A DNA stretch of 64,000 nucleotides, taken from the NCBI RefSeq assembly GCF_010646885.2, contig NZ_CP050700.1, forward strand, positions 2,072,501 through 2,136,500. The letters run 5' to 3'. How positions within the stretch are numbered: position 1 is the first letter of the stretch; each line of letters starts with the position of its first letter. The translations under genes and the position numbers were made by a program. The DNA is from Desulfopila sp. IMCC35008. Lineage in GTDB: Bacteria; Desulfobacterota; Desulfobulbia; Desulfobulbales; Desulfocapsaceae. Positions 9,897-18,498 of the stretch are shown in pieces. The notes under the pieces are model-generated. The model was not told where the DNA came from. It did not search any database and saw nothing but the letters and a program-made list of their open reading frames with translations.

Positions 9897-10397
9897 TCAG
9901 GGGCCAAATCGAAGATAAAAACCCAATTCTTTTTCATACTGTTGCTCTTTCTTGAATTCCCCACCGATCATAGGCCCGGTGACTGAACGAACAGTAAATT
10001 CCCGGATTAAACGAGTCTCCTTCTTGTTATCAAGGGTGAAGTCGATTCGCCCTTTTTGGCCGAGTTGAATATTATGTACACCAGTCACCTCAAAACAGAT
10101 ACCGCTAAGGGAAATATTGTGTATACGCACCATTCCTCCACCCACAGCAGGTGGCTTGAGGGCGTAGATTCCGGCCAATTTTGTCGTCTTTCTATAACAT
10201 TGGCGAAAGTCGAGATTTATTTTGAAGACATGCGCGCAGGTGCAGCGGACTTGTAAGCGGTGTTGCCGTTCCTTGTACTGCATTACAGGTACTATTTTCA
10301 CACAGTTGCATTGCGGGCATACAAGTGTAGCGTTCCCGTCTGCCCTTACAAAGGCGCGTTCAGCTGTATCGTCATCTTGTTGCCGTTTTGTCATCAT
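9897..10397 (-). CDS. PilZ-domain protein with N-terminal zinc-ribbon-like cysteines
   Basis: 166 residues. The N-terminal part carries CPQC (C27, C30) and CTC (C52, C54), which together look like a metal-binding ribbon. The C-terminal part is a PilZ domain, with the c-di-GMP-binding signature RxxxR (R65-R69) and NISLSG (94-99), matching (D/N)xSxxG. Both halves of the ligand signature are intact, so c-di-GMP binding is likely. The output partner is unknown. It is a single gene, convergent with hflX (43 bases between stops), and its upstream 270 bases show no other gene. Cytoplasmic location is expected because no signal peptide or membrane segment is seen. Confidence 0.82.
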   Translation of the reverse strand: MMTKRQQDDDTAERAFVRADGNATLVCPQCNCVKIVPVMQYKERQHRLQVRCTCAHVFKINLDFRQCYRKTTKLAGIYALKPPAVGGGMVRIHNISLSGICFEVTGVHNIQLGQKGRIDFTLDNKKETRLIREFTVRSVTGPMIGGEFKKEQQYEKELGFYLRFGP

Positions 10398-10665
10398 GCA
10401 ATTTCATCCCAATAACAGTTTCTTAAATGTAAGATAACCTTTGTTTCCCAAAAACCAAGTGTTGCCGGGTGATTTTGTCAGGCAAATACGGTAGATTATG
10501 TAATGTGAAAGGTAATCTGTATGTCAGGTCAATTATGCATCCTAAGGGAAAATAAAGCAAATAATAATTTGCAATTAGCCCGTTTTTCTGTCTCTTGTTT
10601 CTTCTTCATCAAAAGTGCTGAACCCAGCAGAACGGTTGAGTGTATCAGGATACGAAAAACAGGAA

Positions 10666-10702
10666 TGAAAAAGGCACCTGCTCCTACCGGAGAGGTGCCT
10701 TT
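10666..10702 (-). terminator. Intrinsic terminator of the pyrE/zinc-ribbon operon
   Basis: A perfect 10-bp stem (AAAGGCACCT at 10670-10679, AGGTGCCTTT at 10693-10702) has a 13-nt loop. Read on the minus strand it ends in a T-run, then C. It lies 26 bases past the stop of the small zinc-ribbon gene. The rest of the gap up to the PilZ start (10398-10665) shows only upstream sequence of the PilZ gene and no supported ORF. Confidence 0.85.
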
Positions 10703-10727
10703 ATAAAAGCATTTGCAGAATGAAAAC

Positions 10728-10898
10728 TTAATCGTAAATGATGGAGGTGTACATAGACAATTTTTCTTCTGTCTCATCATCAAGTTGATCGGCTACTTCA
10801 TGAATATGATATTCCTTTTTACAGCCGGTGCAACGCATTCTCACACGTCTGCACATGCGATGCACCTCAAGTTTTTCTGAACAGTTAGGACATTCCAT
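10728..10898 (-). CDS. Small dual-CXXC zinc-ribbon protein (56 aa), translationally coupled to pyrE
   Basis: 56 residues starting MECPNCSEK. Two CXXC-type knuckles are visible: CPNC (C3, C6) and CTGC (C23, C26), with an extra Cys at 16, surrounded by Arg and Lys, followed by an acidic tail ending SMYTSIIYD. This is a typical treble-clef or zinc-ribbon layout; nucleic-acid or protein binding is possible but not shown. ATG 10898 begins one base after the pyrE stop (TGA at 10902-10900), and a strong terminator follows, so the gene is almost certainly expressed from the pyrE transcript. It is too short for a usual ORF cutoff. The family function is not known to me. Confidence 0.8.
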   Translation of the reverse strand: MECPNCSEKLEVHRMCRRVRMRCTGCKKEYHIHEVADQLDDETEEKLSMYTSIIYD

Positions 10899-10899
10899 C

Positions 10900-11451
10900 T
10901 CAGCTCAATAATTCCTCACGGGTAAATACAGATTCAAGTCTGTAGCCGGCCTTGGCCAGTACCTCGACTCCGCCCTCCTGCCGTTCAACAACTGTTGCAA
11001 CAAGGCCTACTTTAAAACCAGCATTTTCAACTCTATCGATTACCTTGAGCAGCGTGCCTCCGGTGGTGACCACATCTTCTATAAGAGCCACCGTGCAGCC
11101 CTCAGGCATATTTTTTAATCCTTCAATGTAGTTACCTGTACCATGACCCTTGGCCTCTTTTCTGACAATAAACGCCGGGATGGGTTCATTTTCCTGAAAG
11201 CTGACAATGGAAGCCGCAGTGACAAGTGGGTCAGCACCCAGAGTCATACCTCCGACTGCATCAATTTTTACGTCACTGCTGCGGATAAGTTCAAAAAGGA
11301 GTTTGCCGCAAAGGTAGGCACCTTCTGCTGACAAAGTTGTCTGTTTGCCATCGATATAAAAATCAGAAGTTTTGCCGGAAGTAAGGGTGAAGGTGCCCTT
11401 ACGATATGATTTATCAAGGAGTATTTGTTTTAGCCGTTCTCTGTCGCTCAT
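10900..11451 (-). CDS. pyrE: Orotate phosphoribosyltransferase
   Basis: 183 residues from ATG 11451 (MSDRERLK); the frame stays open to ATG 11481, which would add ten residues (MNINIIKNKT) not typical of the family. The enzyme converts orotate plus PRPP to orotidine 5'-monophosphate in pyrimidine synthesis. The PRPP-binding motif IEDVVTTGGT and the flexible catalytic loop KGHGTGNYIEG are both intact. No strong Shine-Dalgarno is seen before either start. The gene is followed after one base by the small zinc-ribbon gene and is divergent from glmS across a 311-base gap. Confidence 0.94.
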   Translation of the reverse strand: MSDRERLKQILLDKSYRKGTFTLTSGKTSDFYIDGKQTTLSAEGAYLCGKLLFELIRSSDVKIDAVGGMTLGADPLVTAASIVSFQENEPIPAFIVRKEAKGHGTGNYIEGLKNMPEGCTVALIEDVVTTGGTLLKVIDRVENAGFKVGLVATVVERQEGGVEVLAKAGYRLESVFTREELLS

Positions 11452-11762
11452 GGTCTTATTTTTAATTATGTTGATGTTCATGGGGAAGTCGTTTTTGTCG
11501 AACTGTCGAATGTAGCCTGTTTTGGTTTGCCTGAAAAGAAAAACCTCGCATTTAACTGGATTGGCATGTTAATTTAGTGTGTTTTTTTCTGTATTATTAA
11601 ACACTATTTTCAATTTTTACAGGCTGCGCGAAAAAGACACAGGTACCAGAATAGAAAAAATGCCTGTCTGTTGATATGGTTAACTGTTTGATGTTGAATT
11701 GAAATATATGTATTTTCGGTTTTAGACGGCCAGGATACATTCCGGCAAGAAAGGAGAAGGTT
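11452..11762. other. Divergent intergenic region between pyrE and glmS
   Basis: AT-rich gap with no supported ORF. It must hold promoters for pyrE (minus) and glmS (plus). TTGATG (11688-11693), 17 bases and TATTTT (11711-11716) form a weak candidate promoter for glmS. The glmS ribosome site AAAGGAGAAGG ends just before ATG 11763. No glmS ribozyme or known riboswitch fold was recognised. Confidence 0.45.
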
Positions 11763-13604
11763 ATGTGTGGCATAGTTGGTTACTGCGGTCCACGAAGAGT
11801 AGTTCCTGTCATACTTGAAGGGTTGAAACGACTCGAATATCGCGGATATGATTCGGCAGGTATTGTCTATCTGGAGGACGGGAAACTTGTCAAACACCGT
11901 TCAAAAGGAAAACTGGTGAATCTTGAGAACCTGATCGATGATGCCATTGCCGCTCCTTCCCATACAGGTCTTGGCCATACCCGGTGGGCGACCCATGGGG
12001 CACCGACTACAGAGAACGCCCATCCACATAGCGACTGCACAGGCGATCTGGTTGTTGTACACAACGGAATTATTGAAAATTATCATTCGCTTCGTGAAGA
12101 TCTCAAGGCCAAGGGACATGTTTTTACATCAGAGACAGATACCGAGGTTTTGGCTCACTTGATTGAAGAGCATCTTGGTGACGATCTTGAAAAAGCGGTA
12201 AAAAGCGCATTAAAACTTGTTGATGGTTCTTATGCACTTGGAGTGTTGTGGGCAAAGAGACCTGGGACCCTGATTGCCGCACGTAACCAGAGCCCTCTTG
12301 TGCTTGGTATCAGTGATGACATTGGCACCTTTATGGCCTCTGACATACCAGCCCTTTTGCCCTATACAAATCAGGTCGTTTTCCTTGAAGATGGAGAACT
12401 CGCTATCTTAAACGAGAAAGGTTATACCATTTCCTCGCTTACTACCGGTGAGGCTATAGATAAGCTCGTTCAGTATATTGAGTGGAGCCCGGCAATGGCT
12501 GAAAAGTCCGGCTATAAGCATTTTATGCTCAAGGAGATCTATGAGCAGCCCCAGGCTATTACCAATACCCTCAGTGGTCGGGTCAATCCGGAGACGGGAG
12601 AGATTATTATACCGGAAATTGCATTGAATAGTGAAGAACTCGCCGGGATTGAACGGATCTTCCTGGTTGCGTGCGGAACCTCATGGCATGCGGCACTGGT
12701 GGCAAAATACTGGATAGAACAGTTTGCCAGAATACCGGTAGAGGTCGATATTGCTTCCGAATTCCGTTACCGGCACCTGCTGATTGACGAAAAGGTGTTA
12801 ACTATCGCCATCTCTCAATCCGGCGAGACTGCGGATACACTGGCCGGCATCCGGCTTGCCAAGGAGCTGGGATCGAAGGTTATTACCATCTGTAATGTAG
12901 TCGGTTCGACCATGACCCGTGAGGCAGATGGAACCGTCTATACGCACGCCGGACCTGAGATCGGCGTCGCTTCGACCAAGGCTTTTACTGCCCAGTTGAC
13001 AGCGCTTCTGCTGCTGACCGTATATTTAAGTCAGAAAAAACAACAGATTGATGCTGAGAAAAGTTTGGAAATTGGCAAAGGATTAATTGAAATCGCTACT
13101 CTTATAGACATTGAATTACCTGGGATTCAGGAAAAGATCGCTACGCTTATAGAAGAGTATTACGACAGTAAGGATTTCCTGTTTGTCGGGAGGGGCCTCA
13201 GTTTCCCAATTGCACTTGAAGGAGCTTTAAAACTCAAGGAAATTTCTTATATTCATGCCGAGGGCTATGCCTCAGGTGAGCTCAAACATGGTCCTATAGC
13301 ACTTATCGATAAGGACATGCCGGTCCTTGCACTGGTACCCCAGGATGGCGTCTATCAAAAATCCATCTCAAACGTTGAGGAGATTAAAGCCCGCCAAGGA
13401 AGGATTATTCTTATCGGCACAGAAGGAGATGAACATCTGCAAAATATTACCGATGACGTTATCTACCTTCCGAAGGTTATGGACGAATTGAATCCACTGC
13501 TATATACCATACCGGCACAACTGCTTGCCTACGAGATTGCTACCAGAAGAGGCTGTGATGTGGATCAGCCAAGAAACCTGGCAAAATCTGTAACTGTCGA
13601 ATAA
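11763..13604 (+). CDS. glmS: Glutamine-fructose-6-phosphate aminotransferase (isomerizing)
   Basis: 613 residues. It makes glucosamine-6-phosphate from fructose-6-phosphate and glutamine, the first step toward UDP-GlcNAc, which feeds peptidoglycan and lipid A. The catalytic Cys2 (MCGIVGYCG) opens the class II glutaminase domain. Two SIS sugar-isomerase domains follow (VACGTSWHA and the region around GRGLSFPIALEGALKLKE). The C-terminus ends in PRNLAKSVTVE, as usual for GlmS. Strong ribosome site; a hairpin terminator follows 12 bases after the stop, so it is likely monocistronic. The next enzyme in the pathway, GlmM, is encoded 35 kb downstream. Confidence 0.97.
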   Translation: MCGIVGYCGPRRVVPVILEGLKRLEYRGYDSAGIVYLEDGKLVKHRSKGKLVNLENLIDDAIAAPSHTGLGHTRWATHGAPTTENAHPHSDCTGDLVVVHNGIIENYHSLREDLKAKGHVFTSETDTEVLAHLIEEHLGDDLEKAVKSALKLVDGSYALGVLWAKRPGTLIAARNQSPLVLGISDDIGTFMASDIPALLPYTNQVVFLEDGELAILNEKGYTISSLTTGEAIDKLVQYIEWSPAMAEKSGYKHFMLKEIYEQPQAITNTLSGRVNPETGEIIIPEIALNSEELAGIERIFLVACGTSWHAALVAKYWIEQFARIPVEVDIASEFRYRHLLIDEKVLTIAISQSGETADTLAGIRLAKELGSKVITICNVVGSTMTREADGTVYTHAGPEIGVASTKAFTAQLTALLLLTVYLSQKKQQIDAEKSLEIGKGLIEIATLIDIELPGIQEKIATLIEEYYDSKDFLFVGRGLSFPIALEGALKLKEISYIHAEGYASGELKHGPIALIDKDMPVLALVPQDGVYQKSISNVEEIKARQGRIILIGTEGDEHLQNITDDVIYLPKVMDELNPLLYTIPAQLLAYEIATRRGCDVDQPRNLAKSVTVE

Positions 13605-13616
13605 GTCTATCATTTT

Positions 13617-13661
13617 ACTGCCGCTAGCGTCTGTATGTGAGTTAGCGGCAGTCCTTGTTTT
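13617..13661 (+). terminator. Intrinsic terminator of glmS
   Basis: A perfect 10-bp stem (ACTGCCGCTA 13617-13626, TAGCGGCAGT 13643-13652) with a 16-nt loop is followed by the T-rich CCTTGTTTT. It starts 12 bases after the glmS stop. Confidence 0.85.
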
Positions 13662-13797
13662 CTGTCCATTCCAGTTTTTGTAAGAAATATTTCAGATTCC
13701 CCTGATAAAATAATAAATCATAATCGGAAGAACCAACTCACTGTGCTTGGTGAGGTTGTGATGGTGTTGTGTACACGAATGCCTGTGGGGGATAGGT

Positions 13798-14625
13798 ATG
13801 AGCGGTGGAATAGCGCTTAGGAGGATAGGAAAAAGGGGAGGGGCAGTTGAAGGGACAGGATTACGAACCTCCGGGTGTCCGTCTGACAGAAGTATAGACA
13901 CATCCATCAGTAGTGTGTTGCGACCGGACGAAATACTAACAGGAACCGGAGTGGCTGAATGGTATACACAAGGTCATGATGCGGAAATGGAGTGGTGTTT
14001 GATTTTCTCCAGGCCTCTTTCCAGGTTGCAGGTTGATGAGAAACTTCATTGCATTTTGCAGGGAGCTATACGTGAAAGAGCCATGGATCCTGCCGGCAAT
14101 GATAACACGAAAAAAAGTGCATTCCCCCGAGGCAAAACCATAATTGCCATGAAAGCCGGAGTTCAGGGCGGTACATTCGGTGGTATACGAACTTCCATCA
14201 GGGAGTTGACTACTGGGATGGTTTTTTGCAGGATGAGGCTTGAATATTTGAAAGAAAATATGATGGAACGGGTGGATCGAAGCCTTTCAACTTCTATTTT
14301 GGTTAATCTTCCTCTGATCGACAGTATCAAGCAACTTCAGCAAAAGGTAGCCAGTGATAAAACGACGGACACCAACATCATCAGGCTTCACCCACCGGGG
14401 AATTGTGGTGGGTATGTAAAGGAGAGGTGGTTGAAGTACCGCTCCGCTTTTGCTGCCGTCAAAGGTGCAGGTGGTAAAAATTATCTTAACTCAAGGATCT
14501 GGCACCAACTGGTTACCGATGTGGTTACAAGAAAGGAATATATAAAAAGCGGCACCACCGCCCGTCTGGACGTTTTTGACCGGAAGGGGAACCGTATAGG
14601 CACATCTTTTCTGGAAGTACGGTAA
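13798..14625 (+). CDS. Unrecognised protein (275 aa)
   Basis: I do not recognise this protein. The ORF is long, uninterrupted and lies alone between the glmS terminator and the DUF1343 gene. No signal peptide, membrane segment, cysteine cluster or nucleotide-binding loop is visible. The N-terminal third is rich in Gly, Arg and Ser (GKRGGAVEGTG); the C-terminal half is more regular, with an amphipathic stretch SLSTSILVNLPLIDSIKQLQ and a strand-rich end (TARLDVFDRKGNRIGTSFLEV). The ATG is preceded by GGGGGATAGG, a usable ribosome site. No terminator was found after it. It may be a lineage-specific gene; co-expression with the DUF1343 gene is uncertain because a promoter lies between them. Confidence 0.6.
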   Translation: MSGGIALRRIGKRGGAVEGTGLRTSGCPSDRSIDTSISSVLRPDEILTGTGVAEWYTQGHDAEMEWCLIFSRPLSRLQVDEKLHCILQGAIRERAMDPAGNDNTKKSAFPRGKTIIAMKAGVQGGTFGGIRTSIRELTTGMVFCRMRLEYLKENMMERVDRSLSTSILVNLPLIDSIKQLQQKVASDKTTDTNIIRLHPPGNCGGYVKERWLKYRSAFAAVKGAGGKNYLNSRIWHQLVTDVVTRKEYIKSGTTARLDVFDRKGNRIGTSFLEVR

Positions 14626-14739
14626 CTTTTGCGACCCATACCAACTCACCACACATAACTTTAATCTGTACTCTTCGTACCAGCAGAACAGTAATCTTTA
14701 AAAGAGGTGGGCAGATGTTCCCACTATTCTCACTTCACT

Positions 14740-14768
14740 TTGACTTTTCACGCATCCGTCTGTAGTAT
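14740..14768 (+). promoter_or_regulatory. Candidate sigma70 promoter of the DUF1343 gene
   Basis: TTGACT (14740-14745, five of six consensus) and TAGTAT (14763-14768, four of six) are separated by exactly 17 bases. The expected transcript would start near 14775, about 40 bases before ATG 14817. No experimental support. Confidence 0.4.
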
Positions 14769-14816
14769 AGCCAGCGTCAACAATCCCCATGAATTTTCCA
14801 ACAACGATACAGTGCT

Positions 14817-15986
14817 ATGGTGCAGACAGGTCTGGAAAGACTCCTATATTCTGATTTCAAGCAGATTAAAAACCAAAAGCTGGGTCTTCTTTCGAACCAG
14901 GCATCGACAGCCTCAGATCTCGTGCATGGGCGTTTTCACCTGGAACGTGAGTTTCCCGGGCAACTTCAGTGTTTGCTTTCTCCCCAGCATGGATTTTTTG
15001 CAGAGAAGCAGGATAATATGATTGAGTCTGCTCATCAGCTGGATCCGTTAACTGGATTAAAGGTCTACAGCCTTTATGGAGAAAGCCGGAAACCGAGCCG
15101 CGAGATGTTTGATCAATTCGATGTATTGCTTATCGATATTGTCGATGTAGGGACAAGGGTTTATACCTTCCTGTATAGCATGGGGTACTGCCTTGAGATG
15201 GCAGCCATGACAGGAAAAAAGGTAATTATCCTTGACCGGCCAAATCCTATTGGCGGCAAAGGGGTTGAGGGAAATTTACTTGAACCGGAATGGACATCTT
15301 TTGTTGGGCTCTACCCTTTGCCGATGCGCCACGGCATGACCTTTGGTGAGTTAGCCCTTTATATTAATGACGTGTGTGGCATCGCAGCGGATCTTGAGAT
15401 TATTGAGATGACAGGATGGAAAAGGTCTATGTTGTTTCGTGATAGCGGCCTCCCCTGGGTATTTCCCTCACCGAATATGCCGACTCCCGAAACAGCTTTA
15501 GTTTATCCGGGCCAGGTTATCTGGGAGGGGACAACGGTTTCGGAGGGCAGGGGAACCACCTTGCCTTTTGAATTGGTAGGGGCTCCTTATTGGAACTTGC
15601 CTGCTATTCAAAAACGGTTAAAAAATTCATATTTACCTGGTTGTTACCTTCGGCCTGTCGTTTTTGAACCCACATCTGGAAAGTATGGCGGTGAAACATG
15701 TAATGGGTTTCATCTCCATATTACCGATGCAGCCACGTTTCGACCCTATAAAACAAGTCTTGCGCTGTGGCAGGCTGTAATGCATACTCATCAGGAAGAA
15801 TTTGGTTACAAACACCCTCCATATGAATACGAATTTGTCCGCTTGCCAATGGATTTAATACTTGGCAGTCAAAGGATACGAAAGGATGTTGAAAAGGGCA
15901 AACCTATTGATGAAATTGAATCCGAGTGGCAGGGAGATCTCGCCACATTTCTAGATATACGTGATAACTACCTGATATACAGTTGA
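14817..15986 (+). CDS. DUF1343 family protein, NamZ-like exo-N-acetylmuramidase candidate
   Basis: 389 residues. The protein matches DUF1343 throughout: LGLLSNQAS, LLSPQHGFFAEKQDN, TGLKVYSLYGESRKP, DVLLIDIVDVGTRVYTF and ILDRPNPIGG. Family members such as Bacillus NamZ remove terminal N-acetylmuramic acid from peptidoglycan fragments. Here the usual EHG triplet of the family reads Q57-H58-G59, so activity or specificity may differ. No signal peptide is visible, so it may act on imported fragments in the cytoplasm. An in-frame stop at 14790 limits the N-terminus; ATG 14817 has no clear ribosome site, and GTG 14820 is also possible. MurU-like and AmgK-like genes that could use its product lie 3-5 kb downstream. 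Confidence 0.8.
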   Translation: MVQTGLERLLYSDFKQIKNQKLGLLSNQASTASDLVHGRFHLEREFPGQLQCLLSPQHGFFAEKQDNMIESAHQLDPLTGLKVYSLYGESRKPSREMFDQFDVLLIDIVDVGTRVYTFLYSMGYCLEMAAMTGKKVIILDRPNPIGGKGVEGNLLEPEWTSFVGLYPLPMRHGMTFGELALYINDVCGIAADLEIIEMTGWKRSMLFRDSGLPWVFPSPNMPTPETALVYPGQVIWEGTTVSEGRGTTLPFELVGAPYWNLPAIQKRLKNSYLPGCYLRPVVFEPTSGKYGGETCNGFHLHITDAATFRPYKTSLALWQAVMHTHQEEFGYKHPPYEYEFVRLPMDLILGSQRIRKDVEKGKPIDEIESEWQGDLATFLDIRDNYLIYS

Positions 15987-16030
15987 TTTCATGATGCTAT
16001 TCCAGGTGTTACTACAAAAAACACATTCCT

Positions 16031-17098
16031 ATGAAAGAAAACAAACTATCACTTAAGGAGCTTGCTGAACTTGTTGAGGGGACACTGGTAGGCCAAGGCG
16101 ACATAACGGTTACGAACCTGAACTCTCTCGAGGCAGCAGGGACTGGGGAAATCTCTTTTCTGGTGAAGAAGGCGGAAGTTGATCGTCTTAAAGACACACA
16201 AGCCGCCTGCGTTCTGGTACCTCAAGCACTGGAGGGGGAATTACCTTTACCTGTAATAAAGGTTAAAGATCCTTACCTGGCATCCGCAATAATCCATAAT
16301 CGCTTGCTGGAGACAGAATGGGTACCTGACGGGATTCACGAGAGGGCATATGTCGGTGACAATTGTACGATCTCAGAGAATGTGAGTGTCGGGCCGTTGG
16401 TGGCGATTGGCAACAGGGTTACGATTGGGGCGCGTGTTACCCTGGAACCAGGCGTCGTTATTGGGGATGATGTGGTGATTGGGGATGACACCCTGTTAAA
16501 GGCTAATGTTACTATCGCTGAAAAGTGTATAATCGGCAAAAAGGTTATTATTCATTCAGGTACTGTTATTGGCAGTGATGGGTATGGATATGCCACGGAT
16601 AGTATGGGCAATCATGTTAAGCGCCCTCAAATAGGCAAGGTGCTGATAGATGATGATGTAGAAATTGGCTCCAATGTATGTATCGACAGGGGCACATTGG
16701 GCGATACCTGGATCCAGTCAGGTGTCAAGATTGATAACCAGGTGCAGATTGCTCATAATGTGGTTGTCGGTCCCAACTCACTCCTGGTCGCTCAAGTTGG
16801 TATAGCCGGATCGACCACATTGGGCAGGAATGTAGTACTGGGTGGCCAGGTTGGTGTTAATGGGCATATTCACCTGGAAGATCAGGTTATGGCGGCTGCG
16901 AGCAGCGGTATTCATAATTCCCAACCTAAAGGGATGAAACTGGGCGGTGTTCCGGCAATCCCGATTAAGACTTGGGCCAAAGCTACCGCTGTTTATGCGA
17001 AATTGCCGGAAATATACAGTGAATTCAGGAAGATAAAGAACATTGTCGCAAACCTTCAGGCGCGACTTGAACAATTAGATAGTGGAGATAGAAAATGA
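16031..17098 (+). CDS. lpxD: UDP-3-O-(3-hydroxyacyl)glucosamine N-acyltransferase
   Basis: 355 residues. Third step of lipid A synthesis: N-acylation of UDP-3-O-acyl-glucosamine by acyl-ACP. The N-terminal uridine-binding domain ([10 protein letters not shown]) is followed by a left-handed beta-helix of hexapeptide repeats from about residue 105 to 300; the catalytic His is H242 in [11 protein letters not shown]-terminal helical extension ends near ARLEQLDSG. It overlaps fabZ by four bases (ATGA), so translation is coupled. Order lpxD-fabZ-lpxA-lpxI is the common lipid A arrangement. Confidence 0.96.
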   Translation: MKENKLSLKELAELVEGTLVGQGDITVTNLNSLEAAGTGEISFLVKKAEVDRLKDTQAACVLVPQALEGELPLPVIKVKDPYLASAIIHNRLLETEWVPDGIHERAYVGDNCTISENVSVGPLVAIGNRVTIGARVTLEPGVVIGDDVVIGDDTLLKANVTIAEKCIIGKKVIIHSGTVIGSDGYGYATDSMGNHVKRPQIGKVLIDDDVEIGSNVCIDRGTLGDTWIQSGVKIDNQVQIAHNVVVGPNSLLVAQVGIAGSTTLGRNVVLGGQVGVNGHIHLEDQVMAAASSGIHNSQPKGMKLGGVPAIPIKTWAKATAVYAKLPEIYSEFRKIKNIVANLQARLEQLDSGDRK

Positions 17099-17547
17099 GC
17101 GAAGTGGTGGCACCGGAGCAGATAGATATTATTGAAATTCTTAAACTCATTCCACACAGATATCCATTTGTGATGGTGGATCGTATCTTGTCCATGGATG
17201 TCGGAAAAGAGATCACCGGCCTGAAAAACGTCACCATTAACGAACAGTTTTTTCAAGGTCATTTTCCAGGCCAGCCGGTTATGCCGGGAGTACTGATACT
17301 TGAAGGGTTGGCTCAGGTCGGATGCGTTATGGCATTTTACGCCAATCCTGATGCAATTGGCGAAAAGCTGGTATTTTTTGCCGGAATCGATAAGGCGAGG
17401 TTTAGAAGACAGGTGGTGCCAGGTGACCAGCTTATATACAAACTGGAACTACTTAAGCAGAAACGATCCGTTTTGGTGATGGGTGCTAAAGCGTATGTGG
17501 ATGACAAACTTGTTGCTGAAGCCGAGTTGATGGCATCGTTCTCATAA
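17095..17547 (+). CDS. fabZ: 3-hydroxyacyl-[acyl-carrier-protein] dehydratase FabZ
   Basis: 150 residues, hot-dog fold. Dehydrates 3-hydroxyacyl-ACP in fatty acid synthesis and so competes with LpxA/LpxD for the same acyl-ACP. Catalytic residues H56 ([12 protein letters not shown]) and E70 (LILEGLAQ) are intact, and [11 protein letters not shown] near residue 21 is typical. The start overlaps the lpxD stop. A 153-base gap with a small stem (TGCCCC/GGGGCA, 17650-17673) separates it from lpxA. Confidence 0.96.
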   Translation: MSEVVAPEQIDIIEILKLIPHRYPFVMVDRILSMDVGKEITGLKNVTINEQFFQGHFPGQPVMPGVLILEGLAQVGCVMAFYANPDAIGEKLVFFAGIDKARFRRQVVPGDQLIYKLELLKQKRSVLVMGAKAYVDDKLVAEAELMASFS

Positions 17548-17700
17548 ACAGAGTGTAGCATCCCCTCCGGGAGAAAGGAATAGAGCAAAAATCACGATGC
17601 AATTTCTCTTGAACTCGAGCCCGATTGATTGTAAGACTCCCTCTTCCCTTGCCCCGGTTTACCATAAGGGGCACATATATTACGCGAAACAGAAAAAAAC

Positions 17701-18498
17701 ATGACCATACATCAAACAGCAGTAGTAGACCCAAAAGCGGAATTAGATAGTAGCGTTACCGTCGGCCCATATGCAGTTATCGAGGCAGGAGTGCATATTG
17801 ATGCGGATACCAGGGTGGAACCCCATGCAGTAATATCGGGCCCAACCTTTATCGGGAAGAGAAACCTGATCGGTTCATTTGCTACAGTGGGAGGAGCTCC
17901 GCAGGATCTCAGTTATAAAGGGGAACCGACAGAACTCCACATTGGCGATGATAACCAGGTTCGGGAATATGCATCCATTCATCGGGGGACTCCTGATGGA
18001 AACGGTAAAACGGTTATAGGCAACTCCAATCTTTTAATGGCTTATATCCACATTGCACATGACTGTAAGATTGGCAATAATATTATTTTGGCCAATGTGG
18101 CTACCCTGGCCGGGCACGTTGAGGTTGGGGATCGTGCATCCATTGGGGGCCTGGTGGCTGTGCATCAGTTCTGCAGGATTGGAAGCATGTCATACATCGG
18201 TGGTGTTTCCGGTATCAGCCTGGATGTTCCTCCCTATGTTATATTGGCAGGAACGAGAAACAGGACAAGAATTTCTGGCATCAACAAGATAGGCCTTAGG
18301 CGGAATGGATTTAGCCGTGAGACGATTAATAACCTTGAAGCTGCCTTTCGCATTATCTTTCGTGATGAGAGCCTGCTCTTAAAAGATGCCTTGGATGTGG
18401 CACGGAGAGATGTGCCTGGATGCCCTGAAGTTGAAACGCTGATCTCCTTTTTTGAGAATTCCAAACGTGGTGTGGTCAAACGGACCATTGAAGATTAA
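17701..18498 (+). CDS. lpxA: UDP-N-acetylglucosamine O-acyltransferase
   Basis: 265 residues. First step of lipid A synthesis: transfer of a 3-hydroxyacyl group from ACP to the 3-OH of UDP-GlcNAc. Hexapeptide beta-helix from residue 1 to about 190, with the catalytic His at H120 in YIHIAHDC; the helical C-terminal domain follows (FSRETINNLEAAFR). Length is normal. Only a weak purine stretch precedes ATG 17701. The stop shares one base with the lpxI start. Confidence 0.96.
   Translation: MTIHQTAVVDPKAELDSSVTVGPYAVIEAGVHIDADTRVEPHAVISGPTFIGKRNLIGSFATVGGAPQDLSYKGEPTELHIGDDNQVREYASIHRGTPDGNGKTVIGNSNLLMAYIHIAHDCKIGNNIILANVATLAGHVEVGDRASIGGLVAVHQFCRIGSMSYIGGVSGISLDVPPYVILAGTRNRTRISGINKIGLRRNGFSRETINNLEAAFRIIFRDESLLLKDALDVARRDVPGCPEVETLISFFENSKRGVVKRTIED

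Noticed and set aside
10521..10706. 61-codon plus-strand frame between PilZ and the zinc-ribbon gene
   Set aside because: It runs into the terminator hairpin at 10666-10702, has no ribosome site and shows no protein-like features.
13732..14649. Direct repeat ACCAACTCAC (13732-13741 and 14640-14649) flanking the orphan protein gene
   Set aside because: A 10-mer repeat within 1 kb is expected by chance fairly often, and no inverted ends or transposase were found, so an insertion is not supported.
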